DNA from: Podospora pseudoanserina
Taxonomy: Eukaryota > Ascomycota > Sordariomycetes > Sordariales > Podosporaceae
Direction: 5' to 3'
Assembly: GCF_035222485.1 (NCBI RefSeq)
Contig: NC_085925.1
Span: 3,534,001 to 3,598,000, forward strand
DNA: 64,000 bases
The notes under the pieces are model-generated. The model did no database searches and was not told the origin of the DNA. It was given only the letters and a program-made list of their open reading frames with translations. Position 1 is the first letter of the stretch; every line of letters begins with the position of its first letter. This document shows positions 35,783 to 48,650 of this stretch, piece after piece. The translations under genes and the position numbers were made by a program.

Positions 35783-37021
35783 TTAAACCGCCGGCTTCAG
35801 TTCCCCACTGCCACCGCCAACAATCTCTTGGATCCTATTCTGGATACCACTGATGCAGTCCAAGATAGTATTTGCTTCCCTGACCCGGTCAGCACTCATG
35901 AGATGGTTGGCAGCATCGATGCCCAAAGCCATAACCCTTTGTACATAAGGTGGCATCTTTGGCGCAGCTGCTGGATCCCACTGCGACAGTAACCGCTTGA
36001 CAAAAGAGTCGTCGTCGCGGAAGTACTGCAGCGCCAGCTCTGCGGACGGATCTGTTGGGTGGTACAAGTCAAGATGAGCCCTCTCGTGCAAGCGACGTTC
36101 CAGCTCGATGCTCATGGCCACGAAGGGCTCAAAGAGACTGACGGGTGCCTTGGCATGCTTCCATGAAGCAACGGTGCTGTTCCATGCTACCAAACTCCAA
36201 GCATCACCCAGTTGGTTCAATGGGAGCTCGTTCTTCTTGAGCATAGACTCTACCTTGATGACGGAAGAATAGGCGTCTCGGAGTCCTTCGGTACAGGTGT
36301 GAGCAGCAATAAAGTGCTTGATAAGAAGGTCGGAGCATATCCTCGAGTGCATGGTGTTGACAGATGATGCTTGCTTCATCACTCTCTCCAGCCAGATCCA
36401 CACCATGTCGTCAAGACCCTCGGCAATCATGAAGCGTAGCAACAGGACGCTGAACTTTTGGTTGCTGAGCCAGGAATAAGTGTTGTGTTGTCCGGAAGCC
36501 TTGAGCCATTGGAGGACGAGAAGACCGGCGCCGGTGCCTTGTAATGGTACATAGAGTGGTGATTGGCTTAATGTGTTCTTCTCGGCTGTCTTGAAGATTT
36601 TGAGGAGGAATCCGTGGGCTCGTGGAATTGTCATGAGGCCCTTTGCCACAGCTTGTTGAAAGACCTCCTTGTCATGGTCGTATGGCGAGCCTATCCCCGA
36701 TGTTCGACGTGGTGATGACGCTTGGTTGAGCAAAGGGTTGTTGAGGATGGAGTGCAGATGAACATCGGTAGGTCGGTGGGGAACGTCGGGCTTCTCAGCT
36801 GAGGAAGCAGAAGCGGAAGTCAGGGTTGTTGATGCTTTCGGGCTGGATAGGGGGTTAGGTGAAGGGCCATGCTGCCTGTCCAACTCGCTGCGAAAGGAGG
36901 TTTTGAGGGCATCGAGGAGGCGCTGGGAATCGCGTTTGCTGAGGGGCAGCGGTTGATGGATTGGGGGCACCAAGCTAGATATTGTCTTGGAGACGGCCTG
37001 CCACCCCTTTGCTTTGGACAT
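35783..37021 (-). CDS. Conserved fungal protein of unknown function
   Basis: A single-exon gene of 412 residues without a domain I recognise. It begins MSKAKGWQAVSKTISSLVPPIHQPLPLSKRD (cited by its first segment only as MSKAKGWQAVSKTI). After a Ser/Pro-rich linker (residues 55-105) the rest is almost wholly helical, with repeated hydrophobic helices such as LLVLQWLKASGQ, FSVLLLRFMIAEGLDDMVWIWLER and ILDCISGIQNRIQEI, in the manner of helical-repeat proteins. The N-terminus is basic and amphipathic, so mitochondrial import is possible but unproved. Frame integrity, codon use and position between conserved genes support a real gene. Confidence 0.75.
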   Translation of the reverse strand: MSKAKGWQAVSKTISSLVPPIHQPLPLSKRDSQRLLDALKTSFRSELDRQHGPSPNPLSSPKASTTLTSASASSAEKPDVPHRPTDVHLHSILNNPLLNQASSPRRTSGIGSPYDHDKEVFQQAVAKGLMTIPRAHGFLLKIFKTAEKNTLSQSPLYVPLQGTGAGLLVLQWLKASGQHNTYSWLSNQKFSVLLLRFMIAEGLDDMVWIWLERVMKQASSVNTMHSRICSDLLIKHFIAAHTCTEGLRDAYSSVIKVESMLKKNELPLNQLGDAWSLVAWNSTVASWKHAKAPVSLFEPFVAMSIELERRLHERAHLDLYHPTDPSAELALQYFRDDDSFVKRLLSQWDPAAAPKMPPYVQRVMALGIDAANHLMSADRVREANTILDCISGIQNRIQEIVGGGSGELKPAV

Positions 37022-38884
37022 TTTGTGGCTGGTTGACTGTCGGGAAGGGTGATTGTATCTAGGTGATCACGGGTGACGAGCTCAAGCTTGGACTCCTTGG
37101 TGTTGACTTGCTTGACGTGAGCTGATGACGGTTCAACCCCACACCAGCCAGCTGAGGTCCAGATTTCATGACCAATCAGAAAAGAGACAATGTTCCCACT
37201 CTGTGCGCAGTAATGCCAAGGCGATTCTATCTTATCAGTTCCGGCATCCCCTCTGTCACGTGCCACTTTCCTGACTCTAAAGCTCTTAAGCAAACATCTG
37301 TCAAGAGGTGAAACTCGACCGACGAGTCGTACTCTTCTTCCTGGCTGGTGTGAAGGTTGAGCCTCTCCGCAGCTTTAAGGCTGGTGCCCGTTACATGCGA
37401 CCGGCCACCGGTCCCCATAGTAGCTTTTCTTAACCAAGACAAGCGACAAGACCATTCACAGCCGGAAGCAGCCGTGTTTCGTGGAGTTCAGTAGGGACGA
37501 CGCTAATTGCCCAGATCATCCTCCTGCAAACAGTGGCTGGTGCCCCTCCACCAAACGCCGGTTTCGGGCATCAACGGTGTGGCAGAATATGGAGAAATTC
37601 CATAGCATTTTGGCATTTCCACCGCGACAGCACAATCAGGAAGATAAACATTGATTTGTATTCTGTATCATCGACATCAGGGTTACCTATGTATGTGATG
37701 TGCAACCAACAGCTTGACGCTATGCCGTGTTGGGGATCGTACCTGGCCAGAGCCCTGACGTCGTCTGGTTCCAGGGTCCTTGACTGGAGAGGGCGGGCAT
37801 CCCGTCCATTCTGGGGAGGCTGCAGCTGAATTGCTGCATTTTCCTGCATACCACAGCCCTTCTTGCCCTCCCAGCCCTCTCTGTCGGGGTTGCTTTTTGC
37901 CCCTTTTCCTTTGTTTGACAAGCCGGTTGGTTACCTTTTGCCCCAGACTTGGGGTCTCTCCTGATCAGACTAAGTCGGGTGATCAGGTGCCTCTCCAAAG
38001 AGGCAAAACCCATCTCCCACTCAGCTCTGAATCATTGTGGTGAGCAAAGCGGTGGGGTCCCCCAGTTGTCTCCAGTTGTCTCCAGTTGCAGCAAAGGGCA
38101 CCAATCCCAAGGAATTCCTCGTGACGGATGCGTTGTTGTGTCTATGCCTAGACTTGGGTTGGTTAAGAGAGGTACCTGACCAGGTACCTTACCTTGGGAA
38201 AGGTATGGCGGGGGAGGGGATGCCCTGTGCAAAGTCCAGAGGGATACGTACATGGAAAGGAGCTGTAAACAGGATCCGGGAAAAGGAATCAAATCTAGAG
38301 GGAAGGAAAAATGAGAAATGTATCTTGGACCATCCATATCTACAAAGTGAAACAATGACTTCGAGGCTGCCCTGGCGTGTTTGATGCCCTGAAGTTGGGG
38401 GCTGCTTGGTTGCATTGGGACGCGGTGAATGGTGGGTTTTTAGGTGCTGGCTGCTGGCTGCTGGCTGCTGGCTGCTGGCTGGCTCTGTTGCTGGGTGTGG
38501 GTGGTCACTGCTTTCGCAGGTGCACTTTGTGAGCGGACCAATTCTGAATCGACAAAATCTGGCCCAGGGTGTGTGTGTCTGTCTTTGCCTCGCTTCCCTT
38601 CGACAATCCGCACTTGGCTCTCCTGCCACTTCCTACCGACAACATCGGCTCGATCTCATCTTCCCGGATCGCATCTCGATTCGATTCGACTCTCCCCCAA
38701 CCCCCGACCGCTTTTTGACCAACGACCTGACTATCGTCGACTCGACCCCCCATTTTGCCCCGACGTCTTGTCCCTCGCACAGTCAAAACCACTCTTTCTC
38801 AGTGATTTGAACCGGGCTGCCGCTGGTGACGCGACCCGTCGCCAAATCTCTTCCAACCACCACACCACATTCACACTCTCAGCA
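37022..38884. other. Long upstream region of DEF1
   Basis: About 1.9 kb between the divergent starts of the 412-residue gene and DEF1. The last 300 bases are C/T-rich, like a leader. Simple repeats lie at 38,060-38,095 (three copies of a CCAGTTGTCT-like unit) and at 38,445-38,484 (CTGGCTG units). A GGTACCTGACCAGGTACC inverted repeat lies at about 38,171-38,188. No gene is seen. Confidence 0.4.
38445..38484. repeat. CTGGCTG minisatellite
   Basis: About five tandem copies of a 7-base CTGGCTG-type unit occupy this stretch upstream of DEF1. Confidence 0.8.
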
Positions 38885-41800
38885 ATGTCTGAGGTACAGA
38901 GCAGGCCATCTGCCCCGCGCGGCAGGGGCTCCGCCCGCGGCGGTCGCGGCGGCTTCTCAACTCGGGGAGGAGGTCGCACCGCTGCCCGTTCTGCTGGTAC
39001 TAATGGCACCACGCAACACGACACAGAATCTTCTTCGCCAGCCCTGGAGGACGAGGGCGAGATTAGCGAACTCCGCAAGCTCTACGGCCAGCACATTGTC
39101 AACATCAAGAACATCGTGTCCGACTGGACCGATGCTGATATCCTCTACGCTCTCCGCGAGACGGACGGCGACCCGGATGAGGCTGCCTTCAAGATTCTGG
39201 ACGGTAAGCTGACAATGGTTCTGCTGATGCCTTTCCCCTTGCTAACGCTGTTCTGATTTCGCTAGGCACTTTCTCCAAGTGGAACGAGGTCTCGAAGCCC
39301 GTGAAGACCAAGGCTAAGAATGACACATTCACCACAACGACTGCCGATTCTGGCGCTGCCGGCGGCCTACGGAACGCAAGAGGTGGCCGTGTCGAAGGTG
39401 GCCGTGGTCGTGGCAGAGCGACCGAGCGCGGCGGTCGTGGAGGCGGTCGCGGAAAATCGATCCAAGCTTCCACCAACGGTCCCCGTGTCAAGGAGAACCA
39501 GCCTCTCTCTGTCCCAACTGAGGAATCTAACGAATGGGATACCTCTGCCCCGACTGCCGAATCTAATGAATGGACCGAGTCCACCCCCGCCGAATCTGCT
39601 CCTGCTCCCGCCGCCGTTGAACCTACCCCTGCCGCTGCCCCCGCAAAGCCCTCTACCGATGCCCCAAAGACATGGGCCAGCATGTTGAGACAGTCGACCA
39701 CTCCTAAGCCTGCCCCTAAGCCCAAGGAAGTACCTGCTCCCCCTCCCGCCGAACCTACCCCCATCATTGAGCCACTTCCCCCCGCTCCCGCCGAGCCCGA
39801 GGTCGTACCCGAGCCCGAGATTGCTGCGCCAGTCGAAGAGAAGGAAGAGCCAGTTCCCGAACCTGTCCAGGAGGAGCAGCCCGCTGTTGTTGTTCCTGTC
39901 ATTGAGCCAGTCATTCCTGTTGTTCCCGTCGTACCCGCTGTTGCCATTCCCGAAGTTGCCTTGTCACCTTCCAAGGACGCGCTTACGGATGAGAACCTCG
40001 ACAAGGTCCCTGGCACAACCGAGCCCCCAGCGACCGAGACCGCAAGAAGTGAAGCTGCCGACTCTTGGGATCCCAGAGCCGCTGGCAGCGCTACAGCAAC
40101 TCCCTTGTCTGCTTCCCAGCAACAGCACCAAGCCGAGCGCACTCCCAGCAGTGGCTTCGCCGCGACTGCGACCAAGGCGACAACTCGCACCCCAGCTTTC
40201 CCCCGTCGTGTTCTGGATCAGCTCGAGGCCGTTCGCATGCCCGGCAACCGTGCCGAGGTCGAACGTACTACTGTCCAGTTTGGTGCTTTCAGCCTGAATG
40301 GTGGCATTGAGGACGACATTGATGGCGATCGTGAAGAGCCCGAGACCCGTCCCCAGCCCCCCCAGGATTCTCCTGTTGCCCAACCCAGAGCTTCGCTTCC
40401 CCCTGTTCAAGCCCCCGCGGCTCCAGAGAGCTTCCCTACCCCTACCCAGAAGCCTGTTTCCCAGGTTCCAACAGGTCCTGCTGGTATGGCTTCTCAGACT
40501 TCCCCTGCTGTCTTGTCTTGGTTACTTGCTGACACAAATCTAGCCGCTGCTCCTGCCGCGGTCCCTGCCATCACCCCAGTTGCCGCCCCAGGTATGCCCA
40601 TCTCACTTGCATCGCAGACGAGGAACATGTTTCTAACCGACATAAACAACACAGCTCCCCAGCCGGCTGCGCAACACAACCAGCAGCAGTATGGTCGCTT
40701 TGGCCAGCAGACTGCCGCTCAAGAGCACAGCTCCTTCCCTCCCTCGAAGCCTTTCGACTCGTTCGGTCAGCAGCAGCCCGCCGCTGCCTCCACTCAATCG
40801 CAGTTCGAGGGCGGCTTCCAAGGGCAGACGCAGCCTGCTGCCCCAACCCAAAACCAGCAGCAAGCGTTTAGCTCTGCTCCCAATGATTATCCTTCTTACT
40901 ACACATCTGGCGACCAAAGAGGTTTCTATGGTGGCTATAACTACAACCAACAGCAGGGCTCTCAGGACGGCCCCTCTTCGCAAGCCCAGCGTTTCGGTGG
41001 ATATGGCACCACCCAGACTGATAACATCAGCCAGTACCCCCAGAGCGGTGCCCAACACGGCCAATCCCGCTTCGGTTCTGGCTCCGCTCCCTCTGCGGAA
41101 ACACCAACCACTACGGCTCCTGCTACGTCGGCGTCGTCGGCTCTTCCCCAGGCCGGCCAGACTAGCCAGACTCAACATGGTCAGCAGCCTCAGCCCGATC
41201 AATATCCCTACCACCCTTACTCCAACAGCCCTTACTATGGTGGGTACATGGGCGGATATGGACAGTACGGTCAGGGTGGCTATGCTCCCTACGGCAAGGG
41301 CAATGTGGGATATCAGCCCAACCAATACGGTGTTGCGTCGCAGGGACCTTATGGCTACTCCAACCCTAGCGCTGGCTTTGGCCAGTCTGCTCTTCACCGG
41401 GAGACCGGTGGCGCTGCTGCGGGCGCTGGAGCTGGTCTTGGCGATTACGGTCGTGCGGGATCTCAGTCGGCTCAGCAGCAATCCGGATTTGGTGGCATGC
41501 ATGATGCCTTCAGCCGCGGTGCTTCTGGCTACCAGTCCCAGGCTGCGTCGTTCAACGCTCCCGGCACTCAGCCCGGCGCTGTCCCCTCTGCTGTCGACGA
41601 CATTAAGTCCTTCGGAGATGCCAAGGGCGCTGCCGGACCCAGCCCCTCTCTCGGCGTCGCTGCCCGACCCGGCTCCGCGGCGAACAACGGCCCATCTCAG
41701 TCTGGGCTTCCTCCCCCGCAATCTGCCCAGCAGACCAACCTGGGCGGTATGGGTCAATACGGCTATCCCGGTCACATGCAGCAGGGCCATGCTGGCCTCC

Positions 41801-41955
41801 ACGGCAGCCACACGGCCGCTGGTGGCTACGGCATGAGCGCGACTGGCGGACAGAGCCAACAGAGCTCGTACGGCTATGGTAACCAGGGCTTCGGCGGCGG
41901 TTACTACGGCGGAAACTCTCAGCCCCGTGGTTGGGGTAACAACTACCACCACTAA
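38885..41955 (+). CDS. def1: RNA polymerase II degradation factor 1 (Def1)
   Basis: Four exons (38885-39203, 39266-40483, 40544-40591, 40655-41955) give 961 residues. Def1 promotes ubiquitin-dependent removal of stalled RNA polymerase II after DNA damage and acts in telomere care. After an RGG-rich start, residues about 58-107 form the CUE-like domain (ELRKLYGQHIVNIKNIVSDW, DADILYALRETDGDPDEAAFKILDG). An RGG/GRG segment, a long Pro/Glu/Ala linker and a Gln/Gly/Tyr-rich C-terminal half follow, with YGGYMGGYGQYGQGGY-like repeats, prone to self-assembly. Introns 2 and 3 (60 and 63 bp) have good GT-AG signals and branch points but hold no stop and keep frame, so unspliced transcripts would still encode a full protein. 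Confidence 0.9.
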
Positions 41956-43613
41956 ATTGGAGGGTAGAGGGAGAAGCGTTATCTGAGTTAGCAGAGGATG
42001 AGATGATGACCCTTTTTTCATGGTGTCCCATGTGTTATTACTGTCTTTGTTGCTGTCGTCGGGGCGTTTGAGATATTCAACGGGAACCGGGTGGGGGGGT
42101 TGGCAACGCAAAAAAAAGAGGGAATATTGATGTTTTTATGCCGGGGCTCCCAGGGGGGAGGGGGTTAAACTGCGGAAATATTCATGGCCTTTTGTGTTTT
42201 TTTTTTCTCTGCATTCTTTCCGCTGAAGGGAAAGAGGGGGGGAGCACTCGAAGCAAAAAGCACACATCCACATTTTTCTCTAAAAAAAAGTTTCGTAGGC
42301 GAAATTGACGATGAGTTTGCCTTTTTATGTATCTCATGTCGAGGGCCTTGCGGTATTCTTTTTTTTTCTTTGCCAATGTTTTCTTACCTCTGATTATCGT
42401 TGTTGTTGTTGTTTGTTGTTGTTGTTGTTGTTATTGTTGTTGGTGTGTTGTGGTAGTGGTGGTGGTATGGGATTTTCTCTCTTACTCTTCTCTTCATATG
42501 ACATGAGATGAAATGACAAGAAAACCAAAGGGCATGAGACTGGGCGGGCGGGCAGGTAATGAGTGCATTTGGGCGCTTTTGCTTTTTGGGGGTGGGTGGT
42601 GGTGGGTGGAAAGGGGGGTCATCAAAAATTGATTATTGTTGCCATGCTTGCTGTTTGTTTGTGCGTGTGTACTGCTGATGCTTTGTGTGTGCTTGACGGA
42701 CGGCCTCGAGTTTGGCATTTTTTGATGTTTGTCCTGGGACTGTGAATGTTGTCTGTTTCCCTGACAGGTATAACAGATAGGTAGGAAGGGAACAAAAGGC
42801 CACAAGTCCTGACGACTACCTCTTTGATGCTTTTGAGCAACGCTTTTTTTCTCACGCCGGACTAGGTGCCCACCGAGGCCTTTTCACATGGATGTGCACA
42901 GCAACACGGTTGTATCTCAACGGTCACACTCGTCAGACAACGTCAACCAACAAGAAAATCCTCTCAACTCTACCTAAGGTACCTTTTTTTCCTTTTTTTC
43001 CCTTTCTGGCCAGTTAGTACATGTGATGTCATGAATCCACGGTTCAAAGCCACGTTCCCAGCAGACAGGATAGGACACCCCTTTGTCAGTTTGGTGGCAC
43101 CAGCCACAGGAAAATTCTCATAAAGGCCGAATGTTCTTGCTAGTGTTACATGTTACATGTCATAAGACGAAGATGACGTATCCCTCGCAACGCCATATTC
43201 AGAGCAAAGAAAATAGGATAGACACTCGCGCCAAATGAAAAGAGGCCATCAAGTCCATGTATGTGTACCCCGGATCTCGTTAGAACCCGATCAGGGACAG
43301 CCTTGTCCCCCTCGCCTCATAAGGCTAGCTAAGGCCGGCCATCCGTCTCAGCCTCGCCACGATATCCCTCCCCCATCCTATCCCGCGCCTGTCCCTGACA
43401 GTCACATCAAAACACGGAACAACCCAGAATTTATTTTATGATCTGCATCATCATAATCATGTCATTTATCCCTACCAAAACAAGACTACCTTCTGGTTGT
43501 TGCATCTATAGTCAATCCCAGGCCCAATCGCCGACCATCCATCCACCCAATACCAAAAGTCTTCCCTCCCAATCAACCCCATTTTACAACCTCCCCTTCA
43601 CCCTCTCCTCAAG
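41956..43613. other. Convergent 3' region, T-rich
   Basis: About 1.65 kb between the 3' ends of DEF1 and the glucose-6-phosphate isomerase gene. It is T/G-rich with many homopolymers. A TACCTAAGGTACC palindrome lies at about 42,971-42,983. No gene is seen. Confidence 0.4.
42398..42443. repeat. GTT microsatellite
   Basis: Interrupted GTT repeat of about 15 units in the 3' flank of DEF1. Confidence 0.85.
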
Positions 43614-45374
<1,761 letters not shown>

Positions 45375-45679
45375 CTTGGTACAAATTATAGGAGGACGGG
45401 GGTTATTCGGTATTCGTGGGTAGTTGTTACAGGAAAGAGAATGGCGAACAGGAACGAAACTATGTAGTAGTCAAGTATTAATGGGCAAGCTTCGAGGATA
45501 GGTAGTGGGAAGTGTCAAGCTCTTGGGCCAGGCACAGGCGCATCAAGGTGGGGTGATTATATGTAAGTTCCGAGAGACGAGCTTGATGTGCCCCGCATGT
45601 AGACGGGAAACCCAGAGCTTGGCTGGCAGTGAGTCCGGCACAGCAGAAAGAAGGTGACACGGTTGGTTTCAGGTACCCG

Positions 45680-45690
45680 ATATATATAAA
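45680..45690 (-). promoter_or_regulatory. TATA-like element
   Basis: The minus strand reads TTTATATATATC about 310 bases before the isomerase start codon, a plausible TATA element for a strongly expressed glycolytic gene. The transcription start is not visible. Confidence 0.3.
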
Positions 45691-46088
45691 CAAAAAGAGG
45701 CGCTTACCAGAAGCTTGGGGTATCTGCAGAATTGCACAGCAAACACAAAGTGGGAGAGAAACAAGAACGGGTGGTAGAGAGGTGAGGGAATAAGAAGGTT
45801 ACTATCTATCACGACGGACGAAGCTTTGTTGCTCAGTCAGAACGATCAAGACCAAGACGACGCGGGGCACGGTGCACGTCACCACCCCACTCCGCAGAAT
45901 GTCCGCCTCGAAACCCATCGGTCGCTCGAGGAATCCACCGTCCATTTTACCCAATTCGCTGGCCCCGGGTGCTGAATAAGAGCCTCACGGGCTAAATAGA
46001 AGCTGTGACATCCGTTCCCTGTCATTCCGCTACATACGCATGAAGAGCCTAACATTGTTTGCTTATTGGTTTGTGGGTTTCTGCTATC

Positions 46089-46124
46089 CTCGACTCGACT
46101 CGACTCGACCGGCCCCTTTTCAGC

Positions 46125-46155
<31 letters not shown>
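46089..46155. repeat. CGACT repeat and poly-A run
   Basis: Four copies of a CGACT unit (46089-46110) are followed at 46129-46155 by 27 consecutive A residues. Confidence 0.8.
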
Positions 46156-46159
<4 letters not shown>

Positions 46160-46482
46160 AAAAATAAAGATATAAAAAAAACAAAGACAAGAACAAGTGC
46201 CATAATAAGCCTTCATGGTCATGCCCAACTCCAAAATGTAGTGACAAAAAACACAAGACACAACAACGCCTTTCCGAAGCACAGCTCCGCGGGCCTCTGC
46301 TGCCCCCCCACACACACCAGACGCACCACATCACCTCTGCGCACCAATCATCCCCCTTGGAGCCTATCCCAAACCCACGTGGTATTGGGCTGAGACAGTC
46401 AATTTCTCTGTATATCCCTATCCCCTCATCCCTATCAGCCGCTCTCCATCTGAAAATGAGCCGTTTTTTCCCCTCTAGTCAT

Positions 46483-48650
46483 TTATCGGTCCTGGATGCT
46501 GCCGACAAAAGATGGATCCCTAACACTGCCACCAGCGTCGCCGAGACCGGCAATAGGACGGTTGTAACTGAAGCCAGTGAACTGGTTCTGCATTGTCTGG
46601 GAGAGAACAGGTCCCTCGACGTACGAATCTTGTGGCGGCTCCGAGGTGAATTCGGGGTCAAAGTTTGCCGTGTCCAGAGCATCAACCTACATGTGGTTAG
46701 TAATAGACAAGTACATCATGGGACAGAAGCAAAACTTACCACGCTGGGCTTGAATGTGGGCTCATACTTGCGCTGAAGCAGCTTGCGCCAATCTATGGCA
46801 TGGAAAAAGGGGTGAGCCTTGATCTCTGCAGAGCCATTCGCACCAAGACGCTGTTGGGGATCGCGGTTGAGGAGCTTAGTGAGCAGGTCCTTGGCGGCTG
46901 GCGGTACAACCTCCTGGCTGGGGAAGTGCAGAGGCTCGCTGAGGATCTTGCGGTACATCTCGTTGGTGTTCTCATCGTAGAAGGGAGGCAGACCCGTCAA
47001 CATCTCGTACAAGAGAACACCGAGTGTCCACCAGTCGACTGTCTTGTTGTAGCCGTTACCCATCAACAATTCAGGCGCCAGATACTCGGGGGTGCCGCAG
47101 AACGTGTTGGTACGGTCTTCATCCTTCATGTCAAGCTTGCACAGGCCGAAGTCGCACAAGGCAATGTGACCTTGATAGTCGAGAAGAATATTCTCGGGCT
47201 TCAGGTCACGGTAAATGACGTTGAACCCGTGCAGACACTCGAGAGCACACAAAAGCTCGGCGGTGTAGAATCGACTGCGGTTAACGTCGAATCGCTGCTC
47301 CTTTTGCAAGTGGTGGAAAAGCTCGCCGCCGTTGACAAAGGCCAAGACGAAGTAGAGCTTCTCGGGGCTCTGGAAGGTGAACTTGAGCGGAACGATAAAG
47401 GGATTGTTGATCTGGGCGAGCACCGATCTCTCGGCGAGAGTATGCGCCACTTCAGACCGAGAGATAATGTGGGCTTTCCGGATGGTCTTGAGGGCGTAAA
47501 TCCGGTTTGTGTCCTTCTTCTTTACCTGCATGACCTTGCCGAAGCTGCCCTTGCCCACCACCTTGAGGAGCTCAAAGTCTTCAATCTTGAGCTTTCCAGC
47601 TCTGTTCTCCACGTACTCGACGCCAATCTTGATCTTGCCGGTGCCATATTGCACGTCCACCCACTCCACACCAGTCTGTCCGAGCGTCTTTTCCCGGTTG
47701 GCGTGTTCGGCCGCGGCCTTTTCCCGGTCCTTCTTACTGGCCTTGGGATCCTCAACGTATGGTTGCTTCTCCTCGAATCTGGGGTTAATACGGGCCACAC
47801 CGAGGAAAATATCCTGGCTGCGGCCGGATCCCGGTGGCGCATTGGGATTGCGGATATAAAGATGAATCACCAACTCTGTTACTCTGGAAACATCGAACTT
47901 GTATTGGGTGTTGGAGCCGGCCCAGAGAGGGTTCTCGGGTGTTCCTTCGACCGAGTTGACAAACACTTGCAACTTGTCGAAATCGATCAGGGCATAGGGC
48001 ATGTACTTGGACGAGATACGACCGTGGTTAGTGGGGATGCCGGAGAAACCGCCCGAGGTCTGGGGCCTGCCCATGAAACCCGAGGTCCTCGAGGAAGACG
48101 AGGGGCGGATCGAACTCGACATGTTGAGAGCATTTCCGGTCGACAGCGAGTTGCCGCCATGTGCTGGGTTGTTGAAGGAAGCGCGGTGCTGTTCGGGGAG
48201 GGAGAACCCTTGACCTTCGTGAAGGGTAACGACAAGAATACCGGGCTTGGGAGGGGCAACGACGGGAGCTTGCGTAAGGGCTTCCGAGGCCGCTAGACAA
48301 AAGGTCAGGTTAGGTTGGGCTCTGTTCGCGAAAGGGCCAGGGAATAGTCATAGAAGAAACGCACCGATGGTGTTCTCATTTGTGGGTGTGACAGCACCAG
48401 AAATGTCCCCTTGGCTCTTGCTGTCTTTGTCTGTGATGGTGGAGGTTGAAGGTGACCTCGAGAAGGTGCTCGTGAGGGGTCCCAGATGGGTTTCCTTCAG
48501 CTCTAAGGGGTGACTTGTGTTAGCTGATCAAGAACAGAGACGAAGATGCGACGCAGAAGTGGCCCATCGTGGCCGAAGCCAGGCGTGGAACTGAGTGGTC
48601 GCGGGAGTTGCGGTGGTGCTTGACATACTCTTGGTGAGTTTCCACGACAT
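46483..48650 (-). CDS. ypk1: AGC kinase Ypk1/Gad8 (YpkA)
   Basis: Four exons (48650-48629, 48502-48365, 48292-46740, 46686-46483) give 638 residues. Ypk1/Gad8 is the TORC2-dependent kinase that controls sphingolipid synthesis and membrane stress. The short first exon encodes MSWKLTKK, joined in frame to LKETHLGPLTSTFSRSPS, a hallmark of the family. A C2-like N-terminal domain (GILVVTLHEGQGFSLPEQ to LVIHLYIRN) precedes the kinase domain: Gly loop GKGSFGKV about residue 300, Lys322, YRDLKPEN with Asp416, DFG 434-436 and activation loop TFCGTPEYLAPE with Thr450, the Pdk1 site. The last exon carries the turn motif region and the hydrophobic motif FTGFSY (Ser611), the TORC2 target. A frame starting at the inner ATG at 48122 would miss the first 110 residues. 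Confidence 0.95.

Larger units (their letters stand above)
45375..46482. other. Promoter region of the glucose-6-phosphate isomerase gene
   Basis: It lies upstream of the isomerase gene and downstream of the ypk1 gene, both on the minus strand. It contains a TATA-like run, a CGACT pentanucleotide repeat and a 27-base A run. No gene is seen. Confidence 0.45.

Noticed and set aside
40633-42111. 492-codon minus-strand frame opposite DEF1
   Set aside because: Antisense shadow of the Gln/Gly/Tyr-rich repeats of Def1; no domain of its own.
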